The position numbers and the translations under genes were made by a program. From a virus, in IMG/VR virus record IMGVR_UViG_3300032087_001743, positions 1-38,782 of that record: a stretch of 38,782 nucleotides of DNA, one strand, 5' to 3'. The notes beneath the pieces were generated by a model. That model saw only the letters and a program-made list of their open reading frames with translations, was not told where the DNA came from and did not search any database. This document shows, piece after piece, positions 1-5,803 of the stretch (position 1 is its first letter; every line of letters begins with the position of its first letter).

Positions 1-1
1 C

Positions 2-1012
2 ACGGACACCTTAGTAAATATTGGTGAGGGGTATAGCGGTAGGCAATGGAGCGGGCCTGTTCAAGAAGTTATTTTATACGCCTCCGACCAAAGCAGCAAC
101 CGCACGAAAATAGAATCAGACATAAACAACCACTACTCAATCTACGCTAAGCCTAAGAAGCTATTAGACCAATACGGTGGGGCAGCTGCTGCTTACTCAT
201 TGAGATCATTACACTCTAATTACACAGGACCTCTTGTAACTATAAGGAGAGATTCTGATGGCATTGAAGTAGATGTATATGCAGATATTAATGGGGAGTT
301 TAGCTTAAACTCTATTGTTAAGAACGTAGCAGAGACTACAACTGGGGCTACACAAGGGACATTTAACCCAGGTACCCCGCTTGTAACTTTGTCTCAGTTT
401 GTACAAGGTTCCCCAAACTGTTATGTAGTTGAGTGGAAAGATCAGTCTGGGAATGGAAATCATGCTGCTCAAGTAACGGCGGCGAATCAGCCAAAGATTT
501 ACGACAGCGTTACGGGCGTGGTGACGGAGAACGGGAAGACTGCGATGGATTTTGATGGTAGTGACGACTTTTTTGAATCTTCTGCTTTCAGTATATCCGA
601 TGGTAGCGTAGCAGCGGCATTTGTATTTACGGGTGGCTTAGGGACATATTTACATAGCCAAAACGGAACAGTGCGCGGTGCGTATGGAACAGGCGACCAT
701 TTCTTTATTCACTTGGGAACAACTCCAACCACGACTCGAACTAATTTGAGCGGGCCATCAGGGCAAGCCTTAATTGGGTGGCGCGTCAATGATGGAACAA
801 CAGATTTGTATGAGAACGGAACGAGCGTGGCTTCCGAAACTTACACGGGTTCAGTAACCACAGGAACAACGGGTTTAGATATAATGCAGCGGAACAATAA
901 TGGTTCGCGAATATTCGGAACGATGCAGGAAGTTATTTATTACGGCACGAATAAAGGTTCGGATATGCCTAACATTCAAAGCGCAATAAACGATTATTAT
1001 CAAATTTACTGA
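2..1012 (+). CDS. Receptor-binding / appendage protein with repeated concanavalin-like modules (5' end missing)
   Basis: The reading frame is open from the first codon of the window (base 2), so this is the C-terminal 336 residues of a longer protein. An apparent start at 200 (TTG) is internal. A complete module begins near residue 55 with AYSLRSLHSNYTGP, continues with a DQSGNGNHAAQ segment (about 147-157) and NGKTAMDFDGSDD (about 177-190), and ends with QEVIYYG...INDYYQIY. The end of a previous copy is visible at residues 19-47 (QEVILYA...INNHYSIY), so the protein is a tandem array. Such LamG/arabinofuranosidase-B-like beta-sandwich modules are common in Bacteroidetes phage fibres and bind carbohydrates; the receptor role is inferred. 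From about base 465 on, codon choice (CGG, GCG, CGC) looks unlike the neighbouring genes. The stop overlaps a remnant ORF at 1012. Confidence 0.7.
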   Translation, partial: TDTLVNIGEGYSGRQWSGPVQEVILYASDQSSNRTKIESDINNHYSIYAKPKKLLDQYGGAAAAYSLRSLHSNYTGPLVTIRRDSDGIEVDVYADINGEFSLNSIVKNVAETTTGATQGTFNPGTPLVTLSQFVQGSPNCYVVEWKDQSGNGNHAAQVTAANQPKIYDSVTGVVTENGKTAMDFDGSDDFFESSAFSISDGSVAAAFVFTGGLGTYLHSQNGTVRGAYGTGDHFFIHLGTTPTTTRTNLSGPSGQALIGWRVNDGTTDLYENGTSVASETYTGSVTTGTTGLDIMQRNNNGSRIFGTMQEVIYYGTNKGSDMPNIQSAINDYYQIY

Positions 1013-1062
1013 TGCAGTACATCATAGTCCTACCCGAAGGAACGCTAACAAGCAAACTATAA
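1012..1062 (+). pseudogene. 16-codon truncated duplicate of the start of the next gene
   Basis: An ATG overlapping the previous stop (TGATG) opens a frame reading MQYIIVLPEGTLTSKL and then TAA. It matches the N-terminus of the protein starting at 1098 (MDNYIVVLPEGGLTSK) at about 12 of 16 positions, with one residue deleted. The bases also align but have diverged. It looks like the leftover 5' end of a paralogous or orthologous gene. Whether it is translated is unknown. See the finding on cassette replacement. Confidence 0.65.
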
Positions 1063-1073
1063 CAGATTTTAAT

Positions 1074-1081
1074 TAACTTTG
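1074..1081 (+). promoter_or_regulatory. Candidate Bacteroidetes -7 promoter element (TAACTTTG)
   Basis: TAACTTTG matches the TAnnTTTG -7 consensus of Bacteroidetes primary sigma factor promoters. It lies 16 bases before the ATG at 1098 in one of the few real intergenic gaps. No clear TTG/TTTG -33 element sits at the expected distance upstream, so this is only a half-site. Confidence 0.3.
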
Positions 1082-1097
1082 AAAAAAATAAATCACA

Positions 1098-1526
1098 ATG
1101 GATAATTACATAGTCGTACTCCCAGAAGGAGGACTAACATCTAAAGAAAGAGCAGACCAGATCTCTTTTGAACTGTGGGCAATCTCTAGACCTATTGGAG
1201 TACGACCTGCAAATGAAACAACTAAGTATTTGTTTGGGAGAATACATCACCCTGCTACAGATAATACTGACCCTAACTTTGATATGGCAGCTATTCCTGT
1301 AGATTTGGATTACATGGTGTATGTACACCCAGAAAATAACTTGGATGCATTGCTTGCTTTATTTCCTGAAGTTCCAGAAGAAGAAAGAAATCAACTGTCT
1401 ACATTTATTGGGAGCTCAGCAAATAACAAGTTTAGATTTGGGGATATCATCCCATCAACAGCAACTGTTCGCCCAAAATCAGAGCTAGAAGCTGCGGGAT
1501 GGTTTCCTGCAGATGATCTAGTCTGA
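1098..1526 (+). CDS. Conserved-looking hypothetical protein downstream of the receptor-binding gene
   Basis: A 142-residue acidic soluble protein with no signal peptide or membrane segment. It starts MDNYIVVLPEGGLTSKERAD and ends in GWFPADDLV. I do not recognise the family. The ATG is preceded by an A-rich leader (AAAAAAATAAATCACA) typical of this genome, and the stop overlaps the next ATG (TGATG at 1524-1528). Its position right after the fibre module, and a remnant of a second copy of its start at 1012, suggest that it travels with the fibre gene. It could be an assembly chaperone or small fibre partner; that role is inference only. Confidence 0.6.
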   Translation: MDNYIVVLPEGGLTSKERADQISFELWAISRPIGVRPANETTKYLFGRIHHPATDNTDPNFDMAAIPVDLDYMVYVHPENNLDALLALFPEVPEEERNQLSTFIGSSANNKFRFGDIIPSTATVRPKSELEAAGWFPADDLV

Positions 1527-1912
1527 TGAAACACATATTATTATTCTTAATAGCAGTAGTCCTAGGAGTTGTATTTATACCCTTAGGGCTATTGTTTTCT
1601 ATAGTGTTTAGATTAAGAATAACGATTAACACAGGTTATGACTATTTCAAAGTCTGTGCAATAGCGATAGACCAAGCTGGGAACGTTTTTTGCTCTGACC
1701 TGTTTAATATGTTACTGATAACTAACAAAGCTAAAATAAAGTTCGGGAACCCAGATCAAACAATATCAGCAGTACTTGGGTATGCGCAATACTTTAATGC
1801 ATTAACATCTATAGGAAAAAGAATAGTGGTACTATTAGACACTATAGATCCCTATCACTGCTACAACGCTATGGTAAAAGATACAAAATGGAAAAGGAAA
1901 AAAAGAAAATAA
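1526..1912 (+). CDS. Small membrane-anchored protein of the lysis block
   Basis: A 128-residue protein with one strongly hydrophobic N-terminal segment (about residues 4-28), then a soluble part containing NTGYDYFKVCAIAIDQAGNVF, and a very basic C-terminus (KWKRKKRK). I recall similar proteins next to the holin in other Bacteroidetes phages, but I know of no established function. It starts on a TGATG overlap with the previous gene and overlaps the holin gene by 25 bases, so the two are probably translationally coupled. A role as antiholin, second holin or pore partner is possible. Confidence 0.6.
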   Translation: MKHILLFLIAVVLGVVFIPLGLLFSIVFRLRITINTGYDYFKVCAIAIDQAGNVFCSDLFNMLLITNKAKIKFGNPDQTISAVLGYAQYFNALTSIGKRIVVLLDTIDPYHCYNAMVKDTKWKRKKRK

Positions 1913-2328
1913 GAGATACTAGACTAGGAGAATGGTTAAGAGACAAAGCCCCTAATGTATTAAACACAGTAGGAGACCTGCTCCCAGATCAAGGAGCTCT
2001 TGGATTAGTAAAGAATCTACTAGATAAGGAACCAGGTATAGACCCAGCTGAGGCAAAAGCTAAAGTTGATGCAGAAATTGCATATCAGAACAATGTAACA
2101 GAGCGTTGGAAAGCTGATATGTCTAGCGACATCAAGCTTGCTAAACTTATACGACCTGTGATACTCATCACACTAATAGTTGTATTTGTATCAACTATGG
2201 TATTTGATAGTTTAGATAATCAACCTTTTAACGTCAAAGAAAGCTACGTATCTCTACTTGAGATTCTAATGCTAACGGTATTTGGAGCATACTTTGCAGG
2301 AAGAACAATAGAAAAAACAAAGAAATGA
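1888..2328 (+). CDS. Putative holin (3TM / gene-transfer-agent holin type)
   Basis: A 146-residue protein. The N-terminal half is charged and amphipathic (about 1-80, including RWKADMSSDIKLAKLIRP). Two clear membrane helices follow, about 88-106 (VILITLIVVFVSTMVF) and 121-137, and the tail is basic (EKTKK). This layout fits the family 'holin of 3TMs, for gene-transfer release', in which an amphipathic or membrane segment precedes two helices and the protein permeabilises the inner membrane to trigger lysis. It sits one gene upstream of the secreted protease and three genes upstream of the amidase endolysin, as expected for a lysis cassette. The start overlaps the previous gene in an A-rich stretch, and the stop overlaps the next ATG. 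Confidence 0.75.
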   Translation: MEKEKKKIRDTRLGEWLRDKAPNVLNTVGDLLPDQGALGLVKNLLDKEPGIDPAEAKAKVDAEIAYQNNVTERWKADMSSDIKLAKLIRPVILITLIVVFVSTMVFDSLDNQPFNVKESYVSLLEILMLTVFGAYFAGRTIEKTKK

Positions 2329-3473
2329 GAGTCTTATTTTTTCTCTTATTTCCTCTATTTACTTTAGCACAGAATGACTCTTGTGTTGTATTTGAGAATG
2401 ATATAAATCCAGAGATTCAAATAATGGGGATGTCCATGGACCCCCCATCCTGGAAGAACGTAGACTACGTTGTACACATCCATCACACCGACAGCTTTCC
2501 GTTTGAGTATAGCTACCTAGATGAAGATATCATCTGGGATGCTCACGAGCACCTGAATGAGGAGTTCGAGGAGGCTATGTTTAGCTTCGATTTGATTCAA
2601 GTACAATATCATGACCTTGATGATTTCTGGGGTAGCCCAGCAGTTCTTCAGATGTACAATACCTGTGTTCCATACAGCTACTACGGGTGGGAAGCCATGG
2701 AGGAGTATCTAGAACCTATCGTATGGGACCAGGACAATTACATGAATGTACATATATTCCCTCAGTTCTGCGCTGGAATACTCGGCTTTGCTTGGTTGTC
2801 GAGGGCTCAAACTCCATTCGACGGGGTTTGGGTTAGGACAAATGTCTACGGTAGAATTGGGGACCACCTTTGGGGGGACAGGGATGAGAACAAGACTCTG
2901 ATTCATGAAGTAGGTCACTTCCTTAGCTTGCACCACGTATTTAATGGAGTTGATTTCTGCGGAGAAGACCTAGGTCCGTGCGAGGAAACAGGAGACTGGG
3001 TGTGCGACACGCCTCCTACAAAAGTAAACTGGAGTTGCGAGAACCCTGTGTGCCCCCCAGGAGCCTATAACTATACACCAGATAACCACATGGATTACTA
3101 CGTGGATTCATGTAGACAACACTTCACTGAGGGACAGATTAACCGAATGCATGCTATGATCCCAATCACTCGCCCAGGCTTGGTCGATACCGACGAAGAC
3201 ATATGCGTAGGAGACATAGACGGAGACTACGTGGTTGGCATGAACGATATGCTGTTAATGCTCGCTAACTGGAATGACTTGTATTGGGAGCAAGGGGACG
3301 TGAACGGAGACGGATTGTTTACCGTCATGGATGTCCAGATCATACTGGCCCAGTGGGGTACCATTTGTTTTGGTGCTGAGCTTGATCCATTTTATAGAGA
3401 AGAGTATATTTACAGCTCTAAGTCTGAAAACATTCAACAGCTTCTAAACAAGCTACAAAACCATAACAAATGA
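2325..3473 (+). CDS. Secreted M43 (pappalysin/cytophagalysin-like) zinc metalloprotease with dockerin-like C-terminus
   Basis: A 382-residue protein. It has a short signal peptide (residues 1-16, ending TLAQ, a typical Bacteroidetes cleavage context). The zinc site is HEVGHFLSLHH, with ligands H194, H198 and H204 and catalytic E195. The usual metzincin Gly at position 8 of the motif is Ser201. A Met-turn NHMDYYVDSC (M256) is followed by FTEGQINRM, which is the M43 signature. Residues about 294-343 hold two Asp-rich calcium-loop repeats (GDIDGDYVVG, GDVNGDGLF) each followed by a hydrophobic helix, as in type I dockerins. There is no obvious T9SS sorting domain. The gene looks richer in GC than its neighbours and lies between holin and endolysin, suggesting acquisition from a flavobacterial host. 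It may degrade cell-surface proteins at lysis or be virion-borne; the role is inferred. Confidence 0.85.
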   Translation: MRVLFFLLFPLFTLAQNDSCVVFENDINPEIQIMGMSMDPPSWKNVDYVVHIHHTDSFPFEYSYLDEDIIWDAHEHLNEEFEEAMFSFDLIQVQYHDLDDFWGSPAVLQMYNTCVPYSYYGWEAMEEYLEPIVWDQDNYMNVHIFPQFCAGILGFAWLSRAQTPFDGVWVRTNVYGRIGDHLWGDRDENKTLIHEVGHFLSLHHVFNGVDFCGEDLGPCEETGDWVCDTPPTKVNWSCENPVCPPGAYNYTPDNHMDYYVDSCRQHFTEGQINRMHAMIPITRPGLVDTDEDICVGDIDGDYVVGMNDMLLMLANWNDLYWEQGDVNGDGLFTVMDVQIILAQWGTICFGAELDPFYREEYIYSSKSENIQQLLNKLQNHNK

Positions 3474-3601
3474 GAAAGCTACAGTCTGTTAAAATCGAAA
3501 CACACAAAGTAAGCCGACCAGGGGTACACTCTAAGACTAAAACAAGCAAACACAAAAAGTCCAAGAACTACAAGAAGTCCTATAAAGGACAAGGAAGATG
3601 A
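3470..3601 (+). CDS. Small Lys-rich basic protein (43 aa)
   Basis: The frame starts on an ATGA overlap with the protease gene and stops on an overlap with the amidase start, giving MRKLQSVKIETHKVSRPGVH and then a run of Ser/Lys (SKTKTSKHKKSKNYKK) ending SYKGQGR. The overlap at both ends and its composition argue that it is real. Similar tiny Lys/Ser-rich proteins occur in other Bacteroidetes phages, as far as I recall. It could bind nucleic acid or be a minor internal virion component; there is no direct evidence for either. Confidence 0.65.
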   Translation: MRKLQSVKIETHKVSRPGVHSKTKTSKHKKSKNYKKSYKGQGR

Positions 3602-4011
3602 GAGACATAAAGAGAATAATAATACACTGCTCTGCAACCCCTCCAAGTATGGATATTGGGGCTGACACAATTAGGGGGTGGCATATGTCCAAAGGCTGGA
3701 AAGATATTGGCTATCATTATGTAATAAGACTTAATGGGGAAATAGAATCTGGAAGAACTATTGATCAGATAGGAGCTCATGTTAAGGGGCACAATAAAGA
3801 CTCAATAGGGATATGCTACATAGGAGGAGTTGATGAAGATCACAATCCAAAGGATACTATGTATGAGTGCCAAGAGGAGACAATGCGTGAATTGATATTC
3901 TCTTTAAGAGTAGTAGCAGATGAAGATCTAACTATTCATGGACATAATGAGTTCTCAGACAAAGCATGCCCTAGCTTTAAAGTAAGCGAAAAGTTTAAGG
4001 ATATACTATAA
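3598..4011 (+). CDS. N-acetylmuramoyl-L-alanine amidase endolysin (T7 lysozyme type, Amidase_2)
   Basis: A 137-residue protein matching T7 lysozyme in spacing of the key residues. Zinc ligands are H10 (RIIIHCSAT), H116 (HGHNEFSD) and C124 (KACPSF). The catalytic Tyr is Y39 (GYHYVI), exactly 29 residues after the first ligand as in T7. Catalytic Lys is K122, two before the Cys. It cleaves the amide bond between N-acetylmuramic acid and L-alanine in peptidoglycan. There is no signal peptide, so access to the wall depends on the holin upstream. The T7 enzyme also inhibits its RNA polymerase; nothing here shows whether that applies. Start chosen at the ATG overlapping the upstream stop. Confidence 0.93.
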   Translation: MRDIKRIIIHCSATPPSMDIGADTIRGWHMSKGWKDIGYHYVIRLNGEIESGRTIDQIGAHVKGHNKDSIGICYIGGVDEDHNPKDTMYECQEETMRELIFSLRVVADEDLTIHGHNEFSDKACPSFKVSEKFKDIL

Positions 4012-4018
4012 ACTTTTA

Positions 4019-4026
4019 TATATTTG
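4019..4026 (+). promoter_or_regulatory. Candidate Bacteroidetes -7 promoter element (TATATTTG) before groES
   Basis: TATATTTG fits TAnnTTTG and lies 17 bases before the groES-like ATG at 4043. A weak GTTT occurs at 3993-3996, about 22 bases upstream, where a -33 element would be. Transcription would begin around 4030-4033, inside the loop of the inverted repeat described below. Confidence 0.35.
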
Positions 4027-4052
4027 CTCAAAACCAATAATAATGAGCAAAT
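4022..4052 (+). promoter_or_regulatory. Inverted repeat enclosing the groES start codon
   Basis: ATTTGCTC (4022-4029) and GAGCAAAT (4045-4052) are perfect 8-base complements separated by 15 bases. The start codon is at 4043-4045, so in a transcript reading through from upstream the G of AUG and the next codons would be base-paired. This could be a translational switch or a temperature-sensitive structure, or chance. Confidence 0.4.
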
Positions 4053-4321
4053 TAAATTTTAACCCAACTAGGGACTGGATTGTGCTCCCATTTCAACAAC
4101 TGGAGAAAACAGACTCCGGAATTATGTTGGCAGGAGGAGCTGAAAAGTCTATGAAGTCTAACATACTAGAAGTAGTAGCTGTAGGACCAGACTGCAAGAC
4201 TATTAAAGAGGGGGATACTGTTATGGTGCACCCTACAAGCGAAGGACTTATCATCGACCTAGATGAAGGTAAGTTTGTAATGGTTAATGAATTTATGATT
4301 TGTGGAGTAATCCCAGCATGA
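4043..4321 (+). CDS. GroES-like co-chaperonin (Cpn10)
   Basis: A 92-residue protein with the Cpn10 layout. It has an N-terminal strand (NPTRDWIVLP), a mobile loop TDSGIMLAGGAEKS in which I27-M28-L29 corresponds to the GroEL-binding hydrophobic tripeptide (IVL in GroES), then EVVAVGPDCK, a GDTVMVHP segment and a C-terminal strand (VNEFMICGVI). Length matches the usual 90-100 residues. No GroEL gene is in the window, so it probably caps host GroEL to fold phage proteins, as T4 gp31 does for the T4 capsid protein. Conservation of the mobile loop supports activity. Its leader contains a possible promoter and an inverted repeat; the stop overlaps the next ATG. Confidence 0.87.
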   Translation: MSKLNFNPTRDWIVLPFQQLEKTDSGIMLAGGAEKSMKSNILEVVAVGPDCKTIKEGDTVMVHPTSEGLIIDLDEGKFVMVNEFMICGVIPA

Positions 4322-4560
4322 ATGGCTCAGTAACCATATCTCTAAAAGACTTTGATGATCTTAGAAAGACATCAGATGACACAGCAAAAATGAAAGAGAG
4401 GTTACTTGTAGCTACAAAAGAGCTAGAAGTATTCCTCTCTTTTTTGTGTACTAGAGAACACATACAAGAGTATATAGATGAGTTTAACTCCCAGTCTACA
4501 TCTAGTAAAATACTCATAACTGATGGGAGAGCAAAAATCAAACTAAATGCGAAAGATTAA
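4318..4560 (+). CDS. Small hypothetical protein, predicted helical
   Basis: An 80-residue protein starting MNGSVTISLKDFDDLRKTSDD at an ATGA overlap with groES. An in-frame earlier start at 4300 is less likely because it lies well inside groES. The first part (about 8-45) is charged and heptad-like, suggesting a coiled coil; the C-terminus is SKILITDGRAKIKLNAKD. I do not recognise the family. The gene overlaps the next one by 14 bases. Confidence 0.6.
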   Translation: MNGSVTISLKDFDDLRKTSDDTAKMKERLLVATKELEVFLSFLCTREHIQEYIDEFNSQSTSSKILITDGRAKIKLNAKD

Positions 4561-4873
4561 TATTAATGCTGATACTACATTCAAGTATCTACAGGTATTC
4601 AATGGAATTCTTGAGCTGACAGATAAAGAACTAGACATCTTATCTAGACTTGTAGATGCAGGTAGTTCTGATAATATCTGCTCTGTAGACTCAAAGAAGA
4701 AAGTTGCTTCAGATTTGGGGGTGGAAGATTATAATACCCTAAACAACTATGTCAAAAGACTTAAGGATAAAGGGGCTATAGTTAAGCATAAGAAAGGATA
4801 TGTATTATCCCCACTTCTCAAACCTTCTAACAAGACTGTAATACAAATTAACTACGATGAAACCCACGCTTAA
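4547..4873 (+). CDS. Winged-helix-like putative DNA-binding protein
   Basis: A 108-residue protein. The middle part reads ELTDKELDILSRLVDAG, then KKKVASDLGVEDYNTLNNYV and KRLKDKGAIVKHKKGYVLSP. This follows the helix / helix-turn-helix / beta-wing order of winged-helix regulators, with the putative recognition helix at DYNTLNNYVKRL and the wing at VKHKKGYV. I recall similar proteins just upstream of terminase in Bacteroidetes and crAss-like phages, with no established function that I know of. It could regulate late transcription or bind DNA during packaging. It overlaps both neighbours (14 and 17 bases). Confidence 0.6.
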   Translation: MRKININADTTFKYLQVFNGILELTDKELDILSRLVDAGSSDNICSVDSKKKVASDLGVEDYNTLNNYVKRLKDKGAIVKHKKGYVLSPLLKPSNKTVIQINYDETHA

Positions 4874-5156
4874 AGAGATGCTGCAAAACTTCAAGGATGA
4901 AGTTATAGAGTATGCTAAACAAGGTGCTCCCCACGTAACAGAAGAGCAGTATAAGAAAAGATTAGAAACATGTAATTCTTGTGAGCATTTAGAAAGTATA
5001 CGATGTGGACTCTGCGGGTGTGTAGTTAGAGAGAAGTCTAAGTGGGAGACAGCAAATTGTCCAGATAATAGATGGGACAAAATAGTGGTAGGGGAGAGGG
5101 GCAAAAAACTAAACTTACATGGACGAAAAAACGATAATACAGAGGATAGCAAGTGA
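4857..5156 (+). CDS. Cys-rich, probably zinc-binding small protein
   Basis: A 99-residue protein with a compact cysteine cluster: C39-x2-C42 (CNSC), C50-x2-C53-x-C55 (CGLCGC) and C68 (ANCPDNRW). This pattern suits a small zinc-ribbon-like fold and resembles short Cys-rich proteins of other phages. The N-terminal third is helical, with MKPTLKEMLQNFKDE and a basic EEQYKKRLE stretch before the first Cys. The basic C-terminus (KLNLHGRKNDNTEDSK) overlaps the next gene by 38 bases. Function unknown. The neighbourhood of packaging genes suggests nucleic acid or protein contacts, but that is inference. Confidence 0.6.
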   Translation: MKPTLKEMLQNFKDEVIEYAKQGAPHVTEEQYKKRLETCNSCEHLESIRCGLCGCVVREKSKWETANCPDNRWDKIVVGERGKKLNLHGRKNDNTEDSK

Positions 5157-5328
5157 GTATAACCTCCCCATATCCAAAGTAGAAGAGATAGTATACCATC
5201 AATTCAAGTACACAGCACAGCTAATACGAAAAGGAGAATTTGAATCTGTAAGGCTCCCATATTTGGGAAAGTTTCACGTAAGAAAAGGACGATTAAACTA
5301 TTTGAATGAAAGACCTGATAACAGCTAG
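5119..5328 (+). CDS. Short HU/IHF-like DNA-binding protein
   Basis: A 69-residue protein. Helices at about 3-36 are followed by VRLPYLGKFHVRKGR (44-58), which matches the HU/IHF segment 'V.LPGFGTF.V..R' at the base of the DNA-binding arms. It is shorter than a normal HU (about 90 residues) and the long beta-arm and final helix are lacking, so it may bind DNA weakly or act as a bridging factor. It is placed two genes before terminase large subunit, so a part in packaging-site recognition is conceivable. It overlaps upstream and downstream genes. Confidence 0.6.
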   Translation: MDEKTIIQRIASEYNLPISKVEEIVYHQFKYTAQLIRKGEFESVRLPYLGKFHVRKGRLNYLNERPDNS

Positions 5329-5803
5329 TGGGAATAAGATACTCCCATCTCCGTACGCACTTACTATTCCAGAGTTCAAGGCATTGAAAACAGAGGAGCT
5401 TGCTGCAGTATATTTCTTTGTAGATCACCGTTCCCCATACAGTGTGTACGATGAAGAGACTAAATGGGAACAAATTAAGGAAACTCTTAAGGTAAGCGCC
5501 TCCCCAAAGATAAAAGCAGCTATACAAGTATATGCAGAGCTTTCTGAGACATCTGCAGTAAAGCTTTTAAAAGCAGCTAGGGCATCTGTAACAAAACTTG
5601 AGAAGTATTTCAATGATGTAGATCTCACCATGATGGATGATAATGGGAAACCTATATTCCATGCAAAGGACTTAATATCTAATCTATCTAATATGGCTAA
5701 GGTTGTTGGAGGATTAGATGAACTAGAAGAGCTAGTTAAAAAGCAGCAGCAGAAAGACAACCCTAATAGAGGTGGGGTAGTCACTAATAAGTACTCTCAG
5801 TAA
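5306..5803 (+). CDS. Putative small terminase subunit or packaging accessory protein
   Basis: A 165-residue mostly helical protein starting MKDLITASGNKILPSPYALT, with ALKTEELAAVYFFVDHRSPY near residues 26-45 and a charged C-terminus (ELEELVKKQQQKDN). It ends on the ATG of terminase large subunit (TAATG), the position where small terminase subunits usually lie. I see no clear helix-turn-helix, so the call rests mainly on position and on memory of similar genes before terL in crAss-like and marine Bacteroidetes phages. It might instead be a structural or regulatory protein. Confidence 0.5.
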   Translation: MKDLITASGNKILPSPYALTIPEFKALKTEELAAVYFFVDHRSPYSVYDEETKWEQIKETLKVSASPKIKAAIQVYAELSETSAVKLLKAARASVTKLEKYFNDVDLTMMDDNGKPIFHAKDLISNLSNMAKVVGGLDELEELVKKQQQKDNPNRGGVVTNKYSQ

